DNA of 64,000 nt from JBMNOZ01 sp050943335 (lineage in GTDB: Bacteria > Bacillota > Desulfitobacteriia > Desulfitobacteriales > Syntrophobotulaceae). Positions 8,591-18,048 of this stretch are shown here, piece by piece. The translations under genes were made by a program, and so were the position numbers. The stretch spans positions 1-64,000 of the forward strand of contig JBMNOZ010000002.1 in the NCBI GenBank assembly GCA_050943335.1. The letters run 5' to 3'. A model generated the notes under the pieces. That model saw only the letters and a program-made list of their open reading frames with translations, was not told where the DNA came from and ran no database searches. Every line of letters starts with the position of its first letter. The stretch's first letter is position 1.

Positions 8591-9655
8591 TTACCCCCTA
8601 TTTTTTTCATAAAATTTTTTCTTCCAAAAAATTTTTTGGATTGTGAACTTTCGGAAGACGATTCTGAGGATTATCACCAAATTTAGGATAACAATAATTA
8701 ATGAAATATACCATAAACCATAATTGCTGATCACGGCCGCCAAACCAAAACAAACGCTAATAATGTAAAGAACGAAAACCGCTTGCCTTTGTGTCAAACC
8801 GATATCGAGCAATCGATGGTGCAAATGCCCCCGATCAGCCTTGGCAATTGAAAGACCATTCCAACGCCGGCGAATAATAGCAAAGAGCATGTCAATAATC
8901 GGCATTCCTAAAACCAGAAGCGGAAAAACCAGGCCTAGAACAGTAGCAGTTTTAACCAATCCCCAAATAGATACCACGCCTAACATGAAACCTAAAAACA
9001 TACTCCCTGAATCTCCCATAATAATTTTAGCGGGATTGAAGTTAAAAACAAGGAAACCCAAAGTAGCTCCAGCCAAGGCTAACATAAGATAAGAAGCCTG
9101 CACCGAGCCAATTCTGATCGCCGACCAAAAAAGAATCAAAGAGGCGATAAAACAAACCCCCCCTGCTAAACCATCAAGCCCGTCAGAGATATTCACAGCG
9201 TTGACCAGACCGACAATCCAAACTATTACAAATAGGTAGCCGATTATAACTAAAGGAATACTCCCAACTAGGGAAACATCCCCGATTATAGGCAGTTGCA
9301 TATGGGTTACGGAAAGCCCAAAGAAAAGAGGTATGGAAGCGGCAACAATTTGCCAAAGTAATTTATATAGTGGACGCATGCCTTTGAGATCATCGACAAT
9401 TCCCACTACGAAAATTAAAGAACTGCCCAGGAAAAACCCGGCCACAATCCTGCTGATCTCGGTATTTAAAAAGACTGCAATCCAGAACGCCACATAAATC
9501 GCTGCCCCGCCAAAGCGCGGTAGCGGTTTTTTGTGAATTCTTCGCTCCCCGGGATAATCTATAATCCCCCACTTTTTTGCACAATAGATCGCCAAAGGTG
9601 TCAATATTATAGTCAAAACTGCTGCTGCTAAAAATGTTAATAAATAAGGAATCAT
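8591..9655 (-). CDS. tagO: Undecaprenyl-phosphate HexNAc-1-phosphate transferase (TagO/WecA type)
   Basis: 354 residues, about ten membrane helices. A MraY-family transferase joining a sugar-1-phosphate (normally GlcNAc) to undecaprenyl phosphate, the first step of teichoic acid or other wall polysaccharide synthesis at the inner face of the membrane. Key motifs: VDDLKGM (metal-binding Asp pair), NISDGLDGLAGG, GDSGSMFLGF, and RRRWNGLSIAKADRGHLHH with the HLHHRLL tail typical of the TagO/WecA branch. GGAGG precedes ATG 9655. The donor sugar cannot be read from sequence alone. Confidence 0.88.
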   Translation of the reverse strand: MIPYLLTFLAAAVLTIILTPLAIYCAKKWGIIDYPGERRIHKKPLPRFGGAAIYVAFWIAVFLNTEISRIVAGFFLGSSLIFVVGIVDDLKGMRPLYKLLWQIVAASIPLFFGLSVTHMQLPIIGDVSLVGSIPLVIIGYLFVIVWIVGLVNAVNISDGLDGLAGGVCFIASLILFWSAIRIGSVQASYLMLALAGATLGFLVFNFNPAKIIMGDSGSMFLGFMLGVVSIWGLVKTATVLGLVFPLLVLGMPIIDMLFAIIRRRWNGLSIAKADRGHLHHRLLDIGLTQRQAVFVLYIISVCFGLAAVISNYGLWYISLIIVILNLVIILRIVFRKFTIQKIFWKKKFYEKNRG

Positions 9656-9676
9656 CTTAATCCTCCAGAATTCCCT

Positions 9677-10147
9677 CTAGCACAGGCTCGGAAAACCCCA
9701 TTGCCTCATTGCCTCATAGGCGATTACCGCCACAGCATTAGAGAGATTTAAAGAACGAGCCTCTTTATTCATGGGCAAACGTATTTGGTTTTCCGGATAG
9801 CGCTCTAGGATATCCGCGCTAAGCCCCTTTGTTTCCTTCCCAAAAACAAGGTAACACCCTTCGGGAAACTGCACTTCACTATAAAACCGCTTTGCTTTTG
9901 TAGTCGCTAAAAATCTTTTCCCCTCTGGATTTTTTTGTTCAAATTCTAGAAAATTCTCATATACTAAGACTTTTAGCAACGACCAGTAGTCAAGTCCGGC
10001 TCTCTTAAGATACTTATCATCCAGACTAAAACCAAGGGGCTTTATCAAATGCAAATCAGCCTCCAAAGCGGCACAAAGTCTAGCAATATTTCCCGTATTA
10101 GGCGGAATCTCTGGTTCAACCAGAACAATGTTCAATCTATTTCTCAT
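9677..10147 (-). CDS. trmL: tRNA (cytidine/uridine-34-2'-O)-methyltransferase
   Basis: About 156 residues, a minimal SPOUT-fold methyltransferase. TrmL methylates the ribose of the wobble base in tRNA-Leu isoacceptors using S-adenosylmethionine. Motif 1 is PEIPPNTGNIARLC, motif 2 VFGKETKGLS, and motif 3 the knot sequence IRLPMNKEARSLNLSNAVA. The start is set at ATG 10147, two codons inside a TTG; neither has a good ribosome site, so the N-terminus is uncertain by a few residues. It is upstream of the TagO-like gene by 21 bp. Confidence 0.9.
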   Translation of the reverse strand: MRNRLNIVLVEPEIPPNTGNIARLCAALEADLHLIKPLGFSLDDKYLKRAGLDYWSLLKVLVYENFLEFEQKNPEGKRFLATTKAKRFYSEVQFPEGCYLVFGKETKGLSADILERYPENQIRLPMNKEARSLNLSNAVAVIAYEAMRQWGFPSLC

Positions 10148-10449
10148 AAGCAACCATTTCTATGTTCTAATTTTCCAATCCATTATAACCCGAAAGACTC
10201 AAAAAGTATATTTTTACTGAGAATCTAAGCCCAAAAAACAATAATCTTTTTTCTTCCCTGATAGTTAAAACAAAATTCTATTCCAATCCTGCTCTACCCG
10301 CTTAAGAAAAAGGAAAGAGGATAGGCAGTAGCAAAATAGACTTAAATGCCGACACATATAATGTATACTTTAGCGTTTTCGCTTTTTTTTCCCCTTACTT
10401 TTTGATAAGGTTAAAGCGTCAAAAAAAGCATTTTAAGGATGATTACAAC
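10148..10449. other. Divergent intergenic region between trmL and acn
   Basis: 302 bp between two outward-facing genes, with no gene of its own. Plus strand TATAAT at 10357-10362 is a possible -10 for acn, but no good -35 lies at the right distance. An AGCG-TTTT-CGCT mini-hairpin with a run of T follows at about 10372-10391. A further TATAAT on the minus strand lies at about 10180 ahead of trmL. Assignments are weak. Confidence 0.35.
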
Positions 10450-12399
10450 ATGGGACTAAATTTAACTCAAAAAATACTATCTGCTCATCTCGTATCCGGT
10501 ACAATCGGAGCCGGAGGAGAAATCGGGATAAAAATAGATCAAACTCTTACCCAGGATGCAACCGGAACCATTGTCTATCTTCAATTTGAAGCTCTCGGCA
10601 TTCCAAGAATTAAAACGGAATTATCAGTAAGTTATATCGACCATAATACTCTGCAAACAGGTTTTGAGAATGCTGACGATCATACTTTCCTGAAAAGCTG
10701 TGCTTCTCGGTTTGGGGTTTATTTTTCCCAACCTGGAAATGGAATCTGCCACCAAGTGCATCTGGAACGCTTCGGTAAACCAGGGAAAACCCTTCTAGGT
10801 TCCGACAGCCACACCCCAACTGGAGGCGGATTGGGCATGCTGGCCATCGGAGCCGGCGGATTAGACGTGGCTGTCGCTATGGGAGGTGGATATTTTTACT
10901 TTAACGACCCTAAAATTGTCCGCGTATGGCTTACAGGCCAATTACCTCCCTGGGTCTCTGCCAAAGATGTAATTCTTGAAATCCTGCGCCGCTTAACAGT
11001 TAAAGGAGGTGTCGGTAAAATATTTGAATACGCCGGCCCAGGAGTCGCCACTTTAAGCGTCCCCGAACGAGCAACCATTGCCAATATGGGGGCTGAGCTA
11101 GGGGCAACCACTTCGATTTTCCCCAGCGACGAACAGACTAGGTTGTTCCTAAAAGCTCAGAATCGGGAAGAAGATTGGATTCCCCTCCAAGCAGATAACG
11201 ACGCCTCCTATGATGAAGAAATTCAACTGGATTTGTCCTCTTTAGAACCTCTGGTAGCCAAACCCCATATGCCGGACAATGTGGTTCCCGTTACCGAATT
11301 ACTGGGCACCAAGGTGCAGCAAATTATCATCGGTAGCTGCACAAACTCGTCTTATCAGGACCTAATGACAGTGGCCTCTGTTTTAAAAGGTAAGGTTGTT
11401 CATCCCGATGTAAGCCTGGTTATCACTCCCGGTTCCCGCCAAGTCCTTTCCATGCTCGCTGAAAACGGCGCCTTGGTCTCCTTGCTTGATTCCGGCATCC
11501 GCCTTTTGGAGTCCGCCTGCGGGCCCTGTATCGGGATGGGACAATCCCCTTCTTCCCAAGCAGTATCTTTAAGAACTTTTAACCGCAATTTTGAAGGGCG
11601 CTGTGGAACTTTAAGTGCCCGGGTTTATCTTGTCAGTCCCGAAATCGCGGCCGCCAGCGCCTTAAGCGGAGTTATCACCGATCCGCGGACAATAGGACCC
11701 GGAATAAAAATTCCCCAGCCAAAACGCTACCGGATCGACGACTCTTTGATTATCCCCCCCGGTGATCCGAATACCGAAATCATTCGCGGCCCAAATATTA
11801 AACCGCTCCCTATTTCCGACAAACTTCCGAACAGCCTTGAATTACCAGTAGCTATAAAGGTAGGGGACAATATTACCACCGATGATATTATGCCCGCTGG
11901 GGCGGAAATACTGCCCAAACGTTCTAATATTCCTGCTCTCGCCGAATTTGTCTTTGCTAAAATCGATTCGGACTTCTCAGCTCGGGCCCGCTTTTTAAAA
12001 CAGAGTGCCATTATTGCCGGCCACAATTACGGCCAAGGTTCAAGCCGGGAACATGCCGCCCTGGTGCCCATGTACCTGGGTATTAAAGTCGTTGTCGCCA
12101 AGAGCTTTGCCCGCATTCACAGAGCCAATCTGATTAATTACGGTATTCTTCCCTTGCGCTTTATTAACGAGGCCGATTATAACCTTCTCTCTACAGAAAA
12201 TAAGCTGGTTTTAAAAGATCTTACCAAGGCTTTACTTTCTAAAAACTCTCTGCCGGTGCAAATTGCCGGCACAGACACTGTAATTTATTTAGCTCACGAT
12301 TTAACTACCCGTCAAGCCCAGATTGTTTTAGCCGGCGGGCTGTTGAACTATACCAAAAACTCTAACCTCATTCCTAAAATTAAATCTTCACACCGATAA
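10450..12399 (+). CDS. acn: Aconitate hydratase
   Basis: 649 residues. Interconverts citrate and isocitrate through aconitate using a [4Fe-4S] cluster. Cluster ligands are the cysteine of GSCTNSS and the pair in ACGPCIGMG. Substrate motifs include SDSHTPTGGGLG and, in the C-terminal swivel domain, GHNYGQGSSREHAALVP. The length and lack of a long linker place it with the compact aconitases of clostridia rather than the 900-residue AcnA. Start chosen at ATG 10450 (AAGGA upstream); an in-frame TTG at 10402 adds 16 low-complexity residues and looks spurious. It stands alone on the plus strand among minus-strand genes. Confidence 0.94.
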   Translation: MGLNLTQKILSAHLVSGTIGAGGEIGIKIDQTLTQDATGTIVYLQFEALGIPRIKTELSVSYIDHNTLQTGFENADDHTFLKSCASRFGVYFSQPGNGICHQVHLERFGKPGKTLLGSDSHTPTGGGLGMLAIGAGGLDVAVAMGGGYFYFNDPKIVRVWLTGQLPPWVSAKDVILEILRRLTVKGGVGKIFEYAGPGVATLSVPERATIANMGAELGATTSIFPSDEQTRLFLKAQNREEDWIPLQADNDASYDEEIQLDLSSLEPLVAKPHMPDNVVPVTELLGTKVQQIIIGSCTNSSYQDLMTVASVLKGKVVHPDVSLVITPGSRQVLSMLAENGALVSLLDSGIRLLESACGPCIGMGQSPSSQAVSLRTFNRNFEGRCGTLSARVYLVSPEIAAASALSGVITDPRTIGPGIKIPQPKRYRIDDSLIIPPGDPNTEIIRGPNIKPLPISDKLPNSLELPVAIKVGDNITTDDIMPAGAEILPKRSNIPALAEFVFAKIDSDFSARARFLKQSAIIAGHNYGQGSSREHAALVPMYLGIKVVVAKSFARIHRANLINYGILPLRFINEADYNLLSTENKLVLKDLTKALLSKNSLPVQIAGTDTVIYLAHDLTTRQAQIVLAGGLLNYTKNSNLIPKIKSSHR

Positions 12400-12405
12400 G
12401 GAGCC

Positions 12406-14001
12406 TTATTTTCGTGAAACCTGATATTGATTGAAGATCTTTTGTAAAAAAGGAAAATCAGGCTTTAACTGTCTTTTAAGCAGAGCTTGAAAGCGAACCC
12501 AATCTTTAAAGTCACCTAATTGTTCCTTTTCTAAATTCTGAAGCGCCGCAAAACGATAGAACTCCTGCCAATCTAGTTTTGGCAGGTTCTCATGCTGCCA
12601 TAAAGCGGTTTTAATCAGGACGGAAAATATCTTATCAAAGACTTTTTCTTGTTCCTCATCATGAACTTTACCAGCGTAATAATCGGCTTTCCAAAGCACT
12701 AAAAAATCGTGAACTCTTTGTAATTCGAAATCTCTTCCGTCCCAACCGATCTTCCAAACCAGCTCCGCGGCCCGCTCCTTAAAAGATCTTGTCAGGGGCT
12801 TCCCGTTTAACTCGGGCATAAAAGTCAGGGTGCCCTGCATATGATTCTCAACCAGATGCAGGAGATCCCTTTCTCTTTTTTTCCCGGCCCCTTTAAAAAA
12901 CATGTCAAAGGAGTATTTTTTTAAAACCTTGGCCAGCAAAACAGCCGATGATTTTTCATGATTTAGAAAATGTCGTTTACCCCCCGGAACATAGGATATC
13001 CCCTCTTCAATAGGACTGTTAAGAATCCTTTTAAATTGAACTATTTCCGGATAATGGTCAAGCCTGGATCCCAGGATACTTATTTTTTTGCCTACTGAAG
13101 GTTTTAATTTATTTTCGAGTTCTGTTTTACCCCTCGTTCCGACTATTTTAAATTCCCCGATCCAATAGTTTTGTCCGTCATAATTCAAAGAGCCCCTCAG
13201 ATAGCATTCCCGGCTGGCAGTCTCCCATTTCCCCAGATCGTGAAATAATCCGGCCAAACGCAAAAAAAGATCCGCCGGGGTACTCCGAAACACCGCGAGA
13301 GTGTGCTCCCAGACATCTAAAGAATGATACCGGTTTTGCTCCAGCCCTTTTAAACGGGAGAGTTCCGGAATAAAGATCTCCCAATATCCGAGCTCCAAAA
13401 GCATCCTGACGGCTTTTTCAGCCTTTTCCAAAACTAAAATTTCTGCCAACTCAGAAGTGACCCTTTCTTTGGGCACATTCGCTAGGAGGGGAACTTTCTC
13501 CCGGGCTTCCTCAAAAGTGTGTTCTTCAATGTCCAGCCCGAATTTTACGGCCAGCTTAACCATCCTTAAAATCCGCACCGGGTCTTCGGAAAATCTCTCC
13601 CCAGCCAGACCACAAGCTCGTAAAATTTTTTGCTTTAAATCCTCCAGCCCCTTTAAAGGATCCAAAATTTCGCCAGAAGAAGGGTTCATATACAGGGCAT
13701 TGATGGTAAAATCTCTGCGCCCTGCATCCTGTTCCAAATTCTTTATGCTGACAATATCAATTCTATTTTCTTCTTCAAATACACTTATGGTTTGAAAACC
13801 CTTTCCCATTTCCAGAGGCCGGTAGCCTTTTTCTTTTAAAAGAGCTGAGATTCTCTCCGGTTCCAAGTAACTGACCAAATCCACATCCTTGGTATTCTCG
13901 CCCAGAAAGTGATCTCGAACAGCGCCGCCGACCATAAAAAGGGGGCTCTGCGCGCCTAAAACTTCAACCACTTGTTTTTGAAAATTATTAAGCTCCATCA
14001 T
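12406..14001 (-). CDS. CCA-type tRNA nucleotidyltransferase / poly(A) polymerase family, HD domain with insert
   Basis: 531 residues. The head has the class II nucleotidyltransferase core: FMVGGAVRDHFLG, then DVDLVS with the two catalytic Asp, RRDFTINALYMNP and the ERFSEDPVRILRMVK motif. An HD domain follows, with HDLGK near residue 250. The usual HFLNHE half of the HD domain comes about 80 residues later, because a block including LENKLKPSVGKKISILGSRLDHYP is inserted between. The family adds CCA (or A) to tRNA 3' ends. Whether this copy makes full CCA cannot be told. ATG 14001 or the next ATG (13998) is the start. Confidence 0.82.
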   Translation of the reverse strand: MMELNNFQKQVVEVLGAQSPLFMVGGAVRDHFLGENTKDVDLVSYLEPERISALLKEKGYRPLEMGKGFQTISVFEEENRIDIVSIKNLEQDAGRRDFTINALYMNPSSGEILDPLKGLEDLKQKILRACGLAGERFSEDPVRILRMVKLAVKFGLDIEEHTFEEAREKVPLLANVPKERVTSELAEILVLEKAEKAVRMLLELGYWEIFIPELSRLKGLEQNRYHSLDVWEHTLAVFRSTPADLFLRLAGLFHDLGKWETASRECYLRGSLNYDGQNYWIGEFKIVGTRGKTELENKLKPSVGKKISILGSRLDHYPEIVQFKRILNSPIEEGISYVPGGKRHFLNHEKSSAVLLAKVLKKYSFDMFFKGAGKKRERDLLHLVENHMQGTLTFMPELNGKPLTRSFKERAAELVWKIGWDGRDFELQRVHDFLVLWKADYYAGKVHDEEQEKVFDKIFSVLIKTALWQHENLPKLDWQEFYRFAALQNLEKEQLGDFKDWVRFQALLKRQLKPDFPFLQKIFNQYQVSRK

Positions 14002-14025
14002 CTGATCAAGCCCCCTGCTCTTTTG

Positions 14026-15138
14026 CTACTTTAGATTTTCCGGATTTAAAACTTGCAGTGCCGGGGGGACGAAACGCCCCTCTTTTCTGATCAATTCCCC
14101 GTCAAAATATATTTCACCCCCGCCGTATTCCGGTCTTTGAATACTTATTAAATCCCAGTGAATTGCAGAACGGTTGCCGTTATCACTTTCCTCGTAGGCT
14201 GAACCAAGGGCTAAGTGAAAACTGCCGTCAATTTTCTCGTCAAAAAGGGTGTCTTTCATGGGTTTTTGAATCTCAGGGTTAAAACCAAAGGCAAACTCCC
14301 CAATATATCTAGCCCCTTCATCGGTATCCAAAATTTTATTCAGTTTTTGGGTATTATTAGCTGTCGCTTTTACAATGCGCCCTTTCTCAAATTCCAAGAC
14401 AATATTTTCAAAAGTAAAGCCCTGGTAAAGGGAAGGAGTATTAAACGAAATAACCCCGTTAACAGAGTCCCTAATTGGAGCGGTGAACAATTCCCCATCG
14501 GGAATATTCATCTTCCCATCGCATTTAATAGCCGGCAGTCCTTGAATTGAAAATTCCAGTTCTGTCCCCGGACCCACTATTCTTACCTGATCTGTTTTCT
14601 CCATTAATTCCTTTAAAGGATCCATCGCTTTGGACATCTTGGCATAATCCAAATTGCAGACTTTGAAATATAAGTCTTCAAAACCTTCCGTGCTCATTTC
14701 CGCCAATTGAGCCATGGAAGCGTTAGGGTAGCGGAGAACACACCAGCGAGTATGTTTAACCCTTTGTTCGGAATGAACGGGTTTGGAGTAATGGGTCATA
14801 TAGATCTGCATCTTTTCGCTGGGAACATCAGCCAATTCATTAACATTATCCCCGGCTCTTATCCCTACATAGGCTTGCATATCCTTCATTCGGGCCAAAT
14901 CCCAGCTCGCCATAGCTTGAGCCTGCTCCACAGACAACCCTTTTAAAATTTCCCTGTGTAGAGTATGATTGATTTGCACTACATATGGCAAAGCTCCAAC
15001 CCTGTAGGCTTCTTTTATTAACTCTTTCGCCAAAGGTAAATCCTGACCCACAACTTCGATCAATAACTTCTCATCCTTTTTTAACTCCAAGGAATAACCA
15101 ATAATATTTTTGGCTAATTGTTGAACTCGTTTATCCAT
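14026..15138 (-). CDS. M29-family aminopeptidase
   Basis: 370 residues. Thermophilic-aminopeptidase family (peptidase M29, AmpS/PepS), dinuclear-metal enzymes that remove N-terminal residues from peptides in the cytosol. Seen are the N-terminal LLIEVVGQDLPLAKELIKEAY half and the metal-binding C-terminal half with NIPDGELFTAP (metal Glu), EFAFGFNP, and HLALGSAYEESDNGNRSAIHWDLI (His and Asp ligands). The length is a little short of the usual 410. It lies 24 bp upstream of the nucleotidyltransferase and probably shares its transcript. Confidence 0.93.
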   Translation of the reverse strand: MDKRVQQLAKNIIGYSLELKKDEKLLIEVVGQDLPLAKELIKEAYRVGALPYVVQINHTLHREILKGLSVEQAQAMASWDLARMKDMQAYVGIRAGDNVNELADVPSEKMQIYMTHYSKPVHSEQRVKHTRWCVLRYPNASMAQLAEMSTEGFEDLYFKVCNLDYAKMSKAMDPLKELMEKTDQVRIVGPGTELEFSIQGLPAIKCDGKMNIPDGELFTAPIRDSVNGVISFNTPSLYQGFTFENIVLEFEKGRIVKATANNTQKLNKILDTDEGARYIGEFAFGFNPEIQKPMKDTLFDEKIDGSFHLALGSAYEESDNGNRSAIHWDLISIQRPEYGGGEIYFDGELIRKEGRFVPPALQVLNPENLK

Positions 15139-15189
15139 TACTATTTATATTCTCCTATCTGTAATAATAATTAATCCTAGAGGTGTAAA

Positions 15190-16077
15190 GTGGACAAAGA
15201 TAATACTTTTACTTATCTCCTAACAACAGAAGATGAAGGAAAAAAACTTCAGGATATTCTAAAGGGACGTTTTAATTTTTCCCGTAAACTTATTCAAAAA
15301 CTCAAACTTGGCACCAATGTCTGGCTGGATGGAGAGTTTGTTTTTCTAAACTCTCGCGCCAAAGCCGGACAGGTTTTAACCATCAATCTAGTAGAAGAAG
15401 AGACTGCCACTATCAAAGGGGAAGATAGCCCTTTGGACATTATATACGAGGATAGTCTATTTCTCGCTGTTAATAAACCAGCAGGGCAAGTCGTCCATCC
15501 TACAGGCCGTCGCTACCAATCAGGAACCCTCGCCAATGCTGTAGTAGGCCTCTGGGAAAAGCAAGGACTTCAGCGCCCATTTCGCCCTATTTCCAGACTG
15601 GATAAAATGACCTCCGGCGTTGTTTTAATAGCTAAATCCAGATACGCTCACCAGCAAATCGCTACCCAAACTTCGCAAAACCTGGTTCAAAGGAAATATC
15701 TAGGCCTGGTCCAGGGCCAATTCCCCAAAGATCAGGGAGAATTTTCCGCTCCTATCCGCCTGCAAAAGGGAAGTCGGATTTTAAGAGAAATCCACGAGGA
15801 TGGACAATCCGCTTTAACTCTGTACCGAACTCTTAAAAGATATGCCGATTACACCCTCATGGAATTCACTTTAGTCACCGGCCGAACCCATCAGATCAGG
15901 GTCCACTGTCAAAACAGCGGTTATCCTCTCTTAGGGGACGACCTCTATGGCGGAGACAGAAAATTTATTGACCGCCAAGCATTGCACTGTAGTTTTTATA
16001 GTTTTAAACACCCGCTTACTGAGAAAAATATTGAGATAAACGCCCCGCTCCCTAAAGACATAAAAGATCTTCTTTAG
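15190..16077 (+). CDS. RluD-type RNA pseudouridine synthase
   Basis: 295 residues. N-terminal S4-like RNA-binding domain (about 15-75) followed by the pseudouridine synthase domain. The catalytic motif is RPISRLDKMTSGVVLIAKS, its Asp attacking the target uridine. The later GRTHQIRVHCQNSGYPLLGDDLYGG block is typical of the RluA/RluD group. The target could be 23S rRNA or tRNA; sequence alone does not say. The start is GTG 15190 with AGAGGTG upstream. It is transcribed alone, divergent from the aminopeptidase and convergent with the DUF2207 gene. Confidence 0.93.
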   Translation: MDKDNTFTYLLTTEDEGKKLQDILKGRFNFSRKLIQKLKLGTNVWLDGEFVFLNSRAKAGQVLTINLVEEETATIKGEDSPLDIIYEDSLFLAVNKPAGQVVHPTGRRYQSGTLANAVVGLWEKQGLQRPFRPISRLDKMTSGVVLIAKSRYAHQQIATQTSQNLVQRKYLGLVQGQFPKDQGEFSAPIRLQKGSRILREIHEDGQSALTLYRTLKRYADYTLMEFTLVTGRTHQIRVHCQNSGYPLLGDDLYGGDRKFIDRQALHCSFYSFKHPLTEKNIEINAPLPKDIKDLL

Positions 16078-16128
16078 CCTTAGCTTGCCCAAAAGATCAA
16101 TGATGTTCATCCTTTATTAAATTCAGCC

Positions 16129-18036
16129 TCAGCGACCCCCATAGCTGGAACCGCCGCCTCCGAATCCTCCCCCGCTGGAAAAACCTCCACCAGCGCCGGA
16201 ACCGGAGGATTTGGTACTCATCGCCTTCTGCGCCGAGTGCAAAGCTCGTTCAAAAGTACTGCCGATATTCTCGAAGGACTGATTTAAATTTTTCAACCCT
16301 ACATAAGAGCTGTGGCTTAGCCCACCTAAACCGAAATAATAACCGTCTTCGGCCTTATCAGGGAAAACCAATTCCAACTGTTCAATTACCTGTTTTGCTA
16401 CTCCTAAAGTAACAGCGTATACTAAATAATATTCCCAAACCACCAAAGCGGGAATTTCAGAACGGTGCATTTCGGAAAAATGGAGGAGAAATCTTCGAAA
16501 AGCTTGCCAGCGAACAAAATCCTCCTCTCCACTCAGGGAACGACGTTTAAAAGTAAGGGGAAGGGTGAAAAACAGAACCCCAGCGATAATAAAGGCTGCC
16601 CCCAAAACCCCAGCCCCTATCACTATCAATACCAGACCGAGGATAAATAATGCTACTCCACCGGCCACCGCAATTCCCAACAATTTCCCTCGCCGTTCAA
16701 AAAAACTGTGTTCTTCACTGGCAGCAATAACACCAGCGGTCCAGGTTTTCCAAAAGTCATAAAACTTTTGGCCCTGTTTTTTAGCGTATTTCTCAATCTC
16801 AGTTAAATAGATACTCTCCCTGCCGGCACCGATATCTTGGCGGAGAAATTCCAGTAGTTCTTTCTCGTGAGGTTTAAGCACCCCTTCTTCCGGTCTCCTA
16901 AAACTAGCTCCTTCCGGCGGAGGTAAGAACCGCACCAGGTAAGTAGTTACTTCCTTCGTGCGTAAAATTCCTTGTTCTTGAACAATTTTTTCTTCCAGGC
17001 TAATAAATTTACGGCGCGCTAAATCTAAAATGGTCGCTGTAAGATCCTGGGCTTTCATATTTTTAAAATTCCACAAAACACTTAATTCCGCTGGACTATA
17101 ATTGGCTGGAAGCTCTCGATAATAATCCCCGGTAAAGCTGACCTTATGCCTACGGCCAAAGCGACGCCATAACATAACTAATCCTACTAAGGCCAGTACA
17201 ATAACGGCTATTCCTCCCAAGTATTCCATCTTGGCCAAAGATCGTTCTCGATTTGCTTTTTCGGCCCAGAGTTCTTCTTCCTTAAGAATAGTAGGCAGAG
17301 CAACCTCTTTAGTATAGGCTTCCGGAGGGGCGTCTGTAAATAAAGCTGTGGGCATCACTACGCGACCCTCGAGGAAGGTATGAGCCGGTAAATTTTCAAC
17401 CACCCAACTGACAGTATCCGAGCCCTTAAAACTTACTTCCCCGGTTAATGGACCGTGGCCCCAGATCCTGATATCTTCACCTGGCGAGTACTGTTCTACC
17501 CCCGACGGCAGTTTCAAATTCACCTCTACTTTGCCGATCTTATTACCGTTGGCCTCGCTAATAAACTTACGATACAATTCCGCAGTATCTTCATGGAGTT
17601 TTACCGCTCCGAGAACTCGATAAGACAAATCAAAAGTCCGAATTTCATTTACTGCGGAAATACTCCAATCCACCAGGATTCCATCCTCTTCTACTTTGGT
17701 CAAATACGTCCCCGGCGGTCCGTATTCCGTTCCAGGGTTAAAGGTATACGGAGTTCCGTTTTCCAAGACTTTTATTTCCCGAATAGGAGAATCTTGGGGA
17801 AGCCTGACAAAAAAGCCGTTCCACTGCCCGGAGAAATCGACGGTTATTCTTTCCGTTACCACCATAGACGCATCCGGCAAAACTTCCGCTTCCACATGGA
17901 TTTGTTCCAAAGTCAAAGAACGATCGTCAGCCCAAGTTTGACCCGGTAAAAATGCGAGCAAAAATAGAAAACTTAAAAAAAGGCTAAAAAAACAATTGCT
18001 AAATCTTAAAACACAAGACCATAATTTTCCATTCAT
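16129..18036 (-). CDS. DUF2207 membrane protein with Gly/Ser-rich tail
   Basis: 635 residues. A signal-like first helix (about 10-36) is followed by a large outside DUF2207 domain (about 40-260), a membrane helix near 270-290, a cytoplasmic stretch, two close membrane helices near 450-500, and a tail rich in Gly and Ser (SSGSGAGGGFSSGGGFGGGG). This architecture is the usual partner of LemA. Its molecular function is unknown; envelope stress roles have been suggested for the pair. It starts 12 bp after the lemA stop, so they form an operon. Confidence 0.88.
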   Translation of the reverse strand: MNGKLWSCVLRFSNCFFSLFLSFLFLLAFLPGQTWADDRSLTLEQIHVEAEVLPDASMVVTERITVDFSGQWNGFFVRLPQDSPIREIKVLENGTPYTFNPGTEYGPPGTYLTKVEEDGILVDWSISAVNEIRTFDLSYRVLGAVKLHEDTAELYRKFISEANGNKIGKVEVNLKLPSGVEQYSPGEDIRIWGHGPLTGEVSFKGSDTVSWVVENLPAHTFLEGRVVMPTALFTDAPPEAYTKEVALPTILKEEELWAEKANRERSLAKMEYLGGIAVIVLALVGLVMLWRRFGRRHKVSFTGDYYRELPANYSPAELSVLWNFKNMKAQDLTATILDLARRKFISLEEKIVQEQGILRTKEVTTYLVRFLPPPEGASFRRPEEGVLKPHEKELLEFLRQDIGAGRESIYLTEIEKYAKKQGQKFYDFWKTWTAGVIAASEEHSFFERRGKLLGIAVAGGVALFILGLVLIVIGAGVLGAAFIIAGVLFFTLPLTFKRRSLSGEEDFVRWQAFRRFLLHFSEMHRSEIPALVVWEYYLVYAVTLGVAKQVIEQLELVFPDKAEDGYYFGLGGLSHSSYVGLKNLNQSFENIGSTFERALHSAQKAMSTKSSGSGAGGGFSSGGGFGGGGSSYGGR

Positions 18037-18048
18037 TACGGTTCTCCT

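Noticed and set aside
10372..10391. AGCG-TTTT-CGCT with a T-run before the acn gene
   Set aside because: Only four base pairs; too weak for an attenuator without other support.
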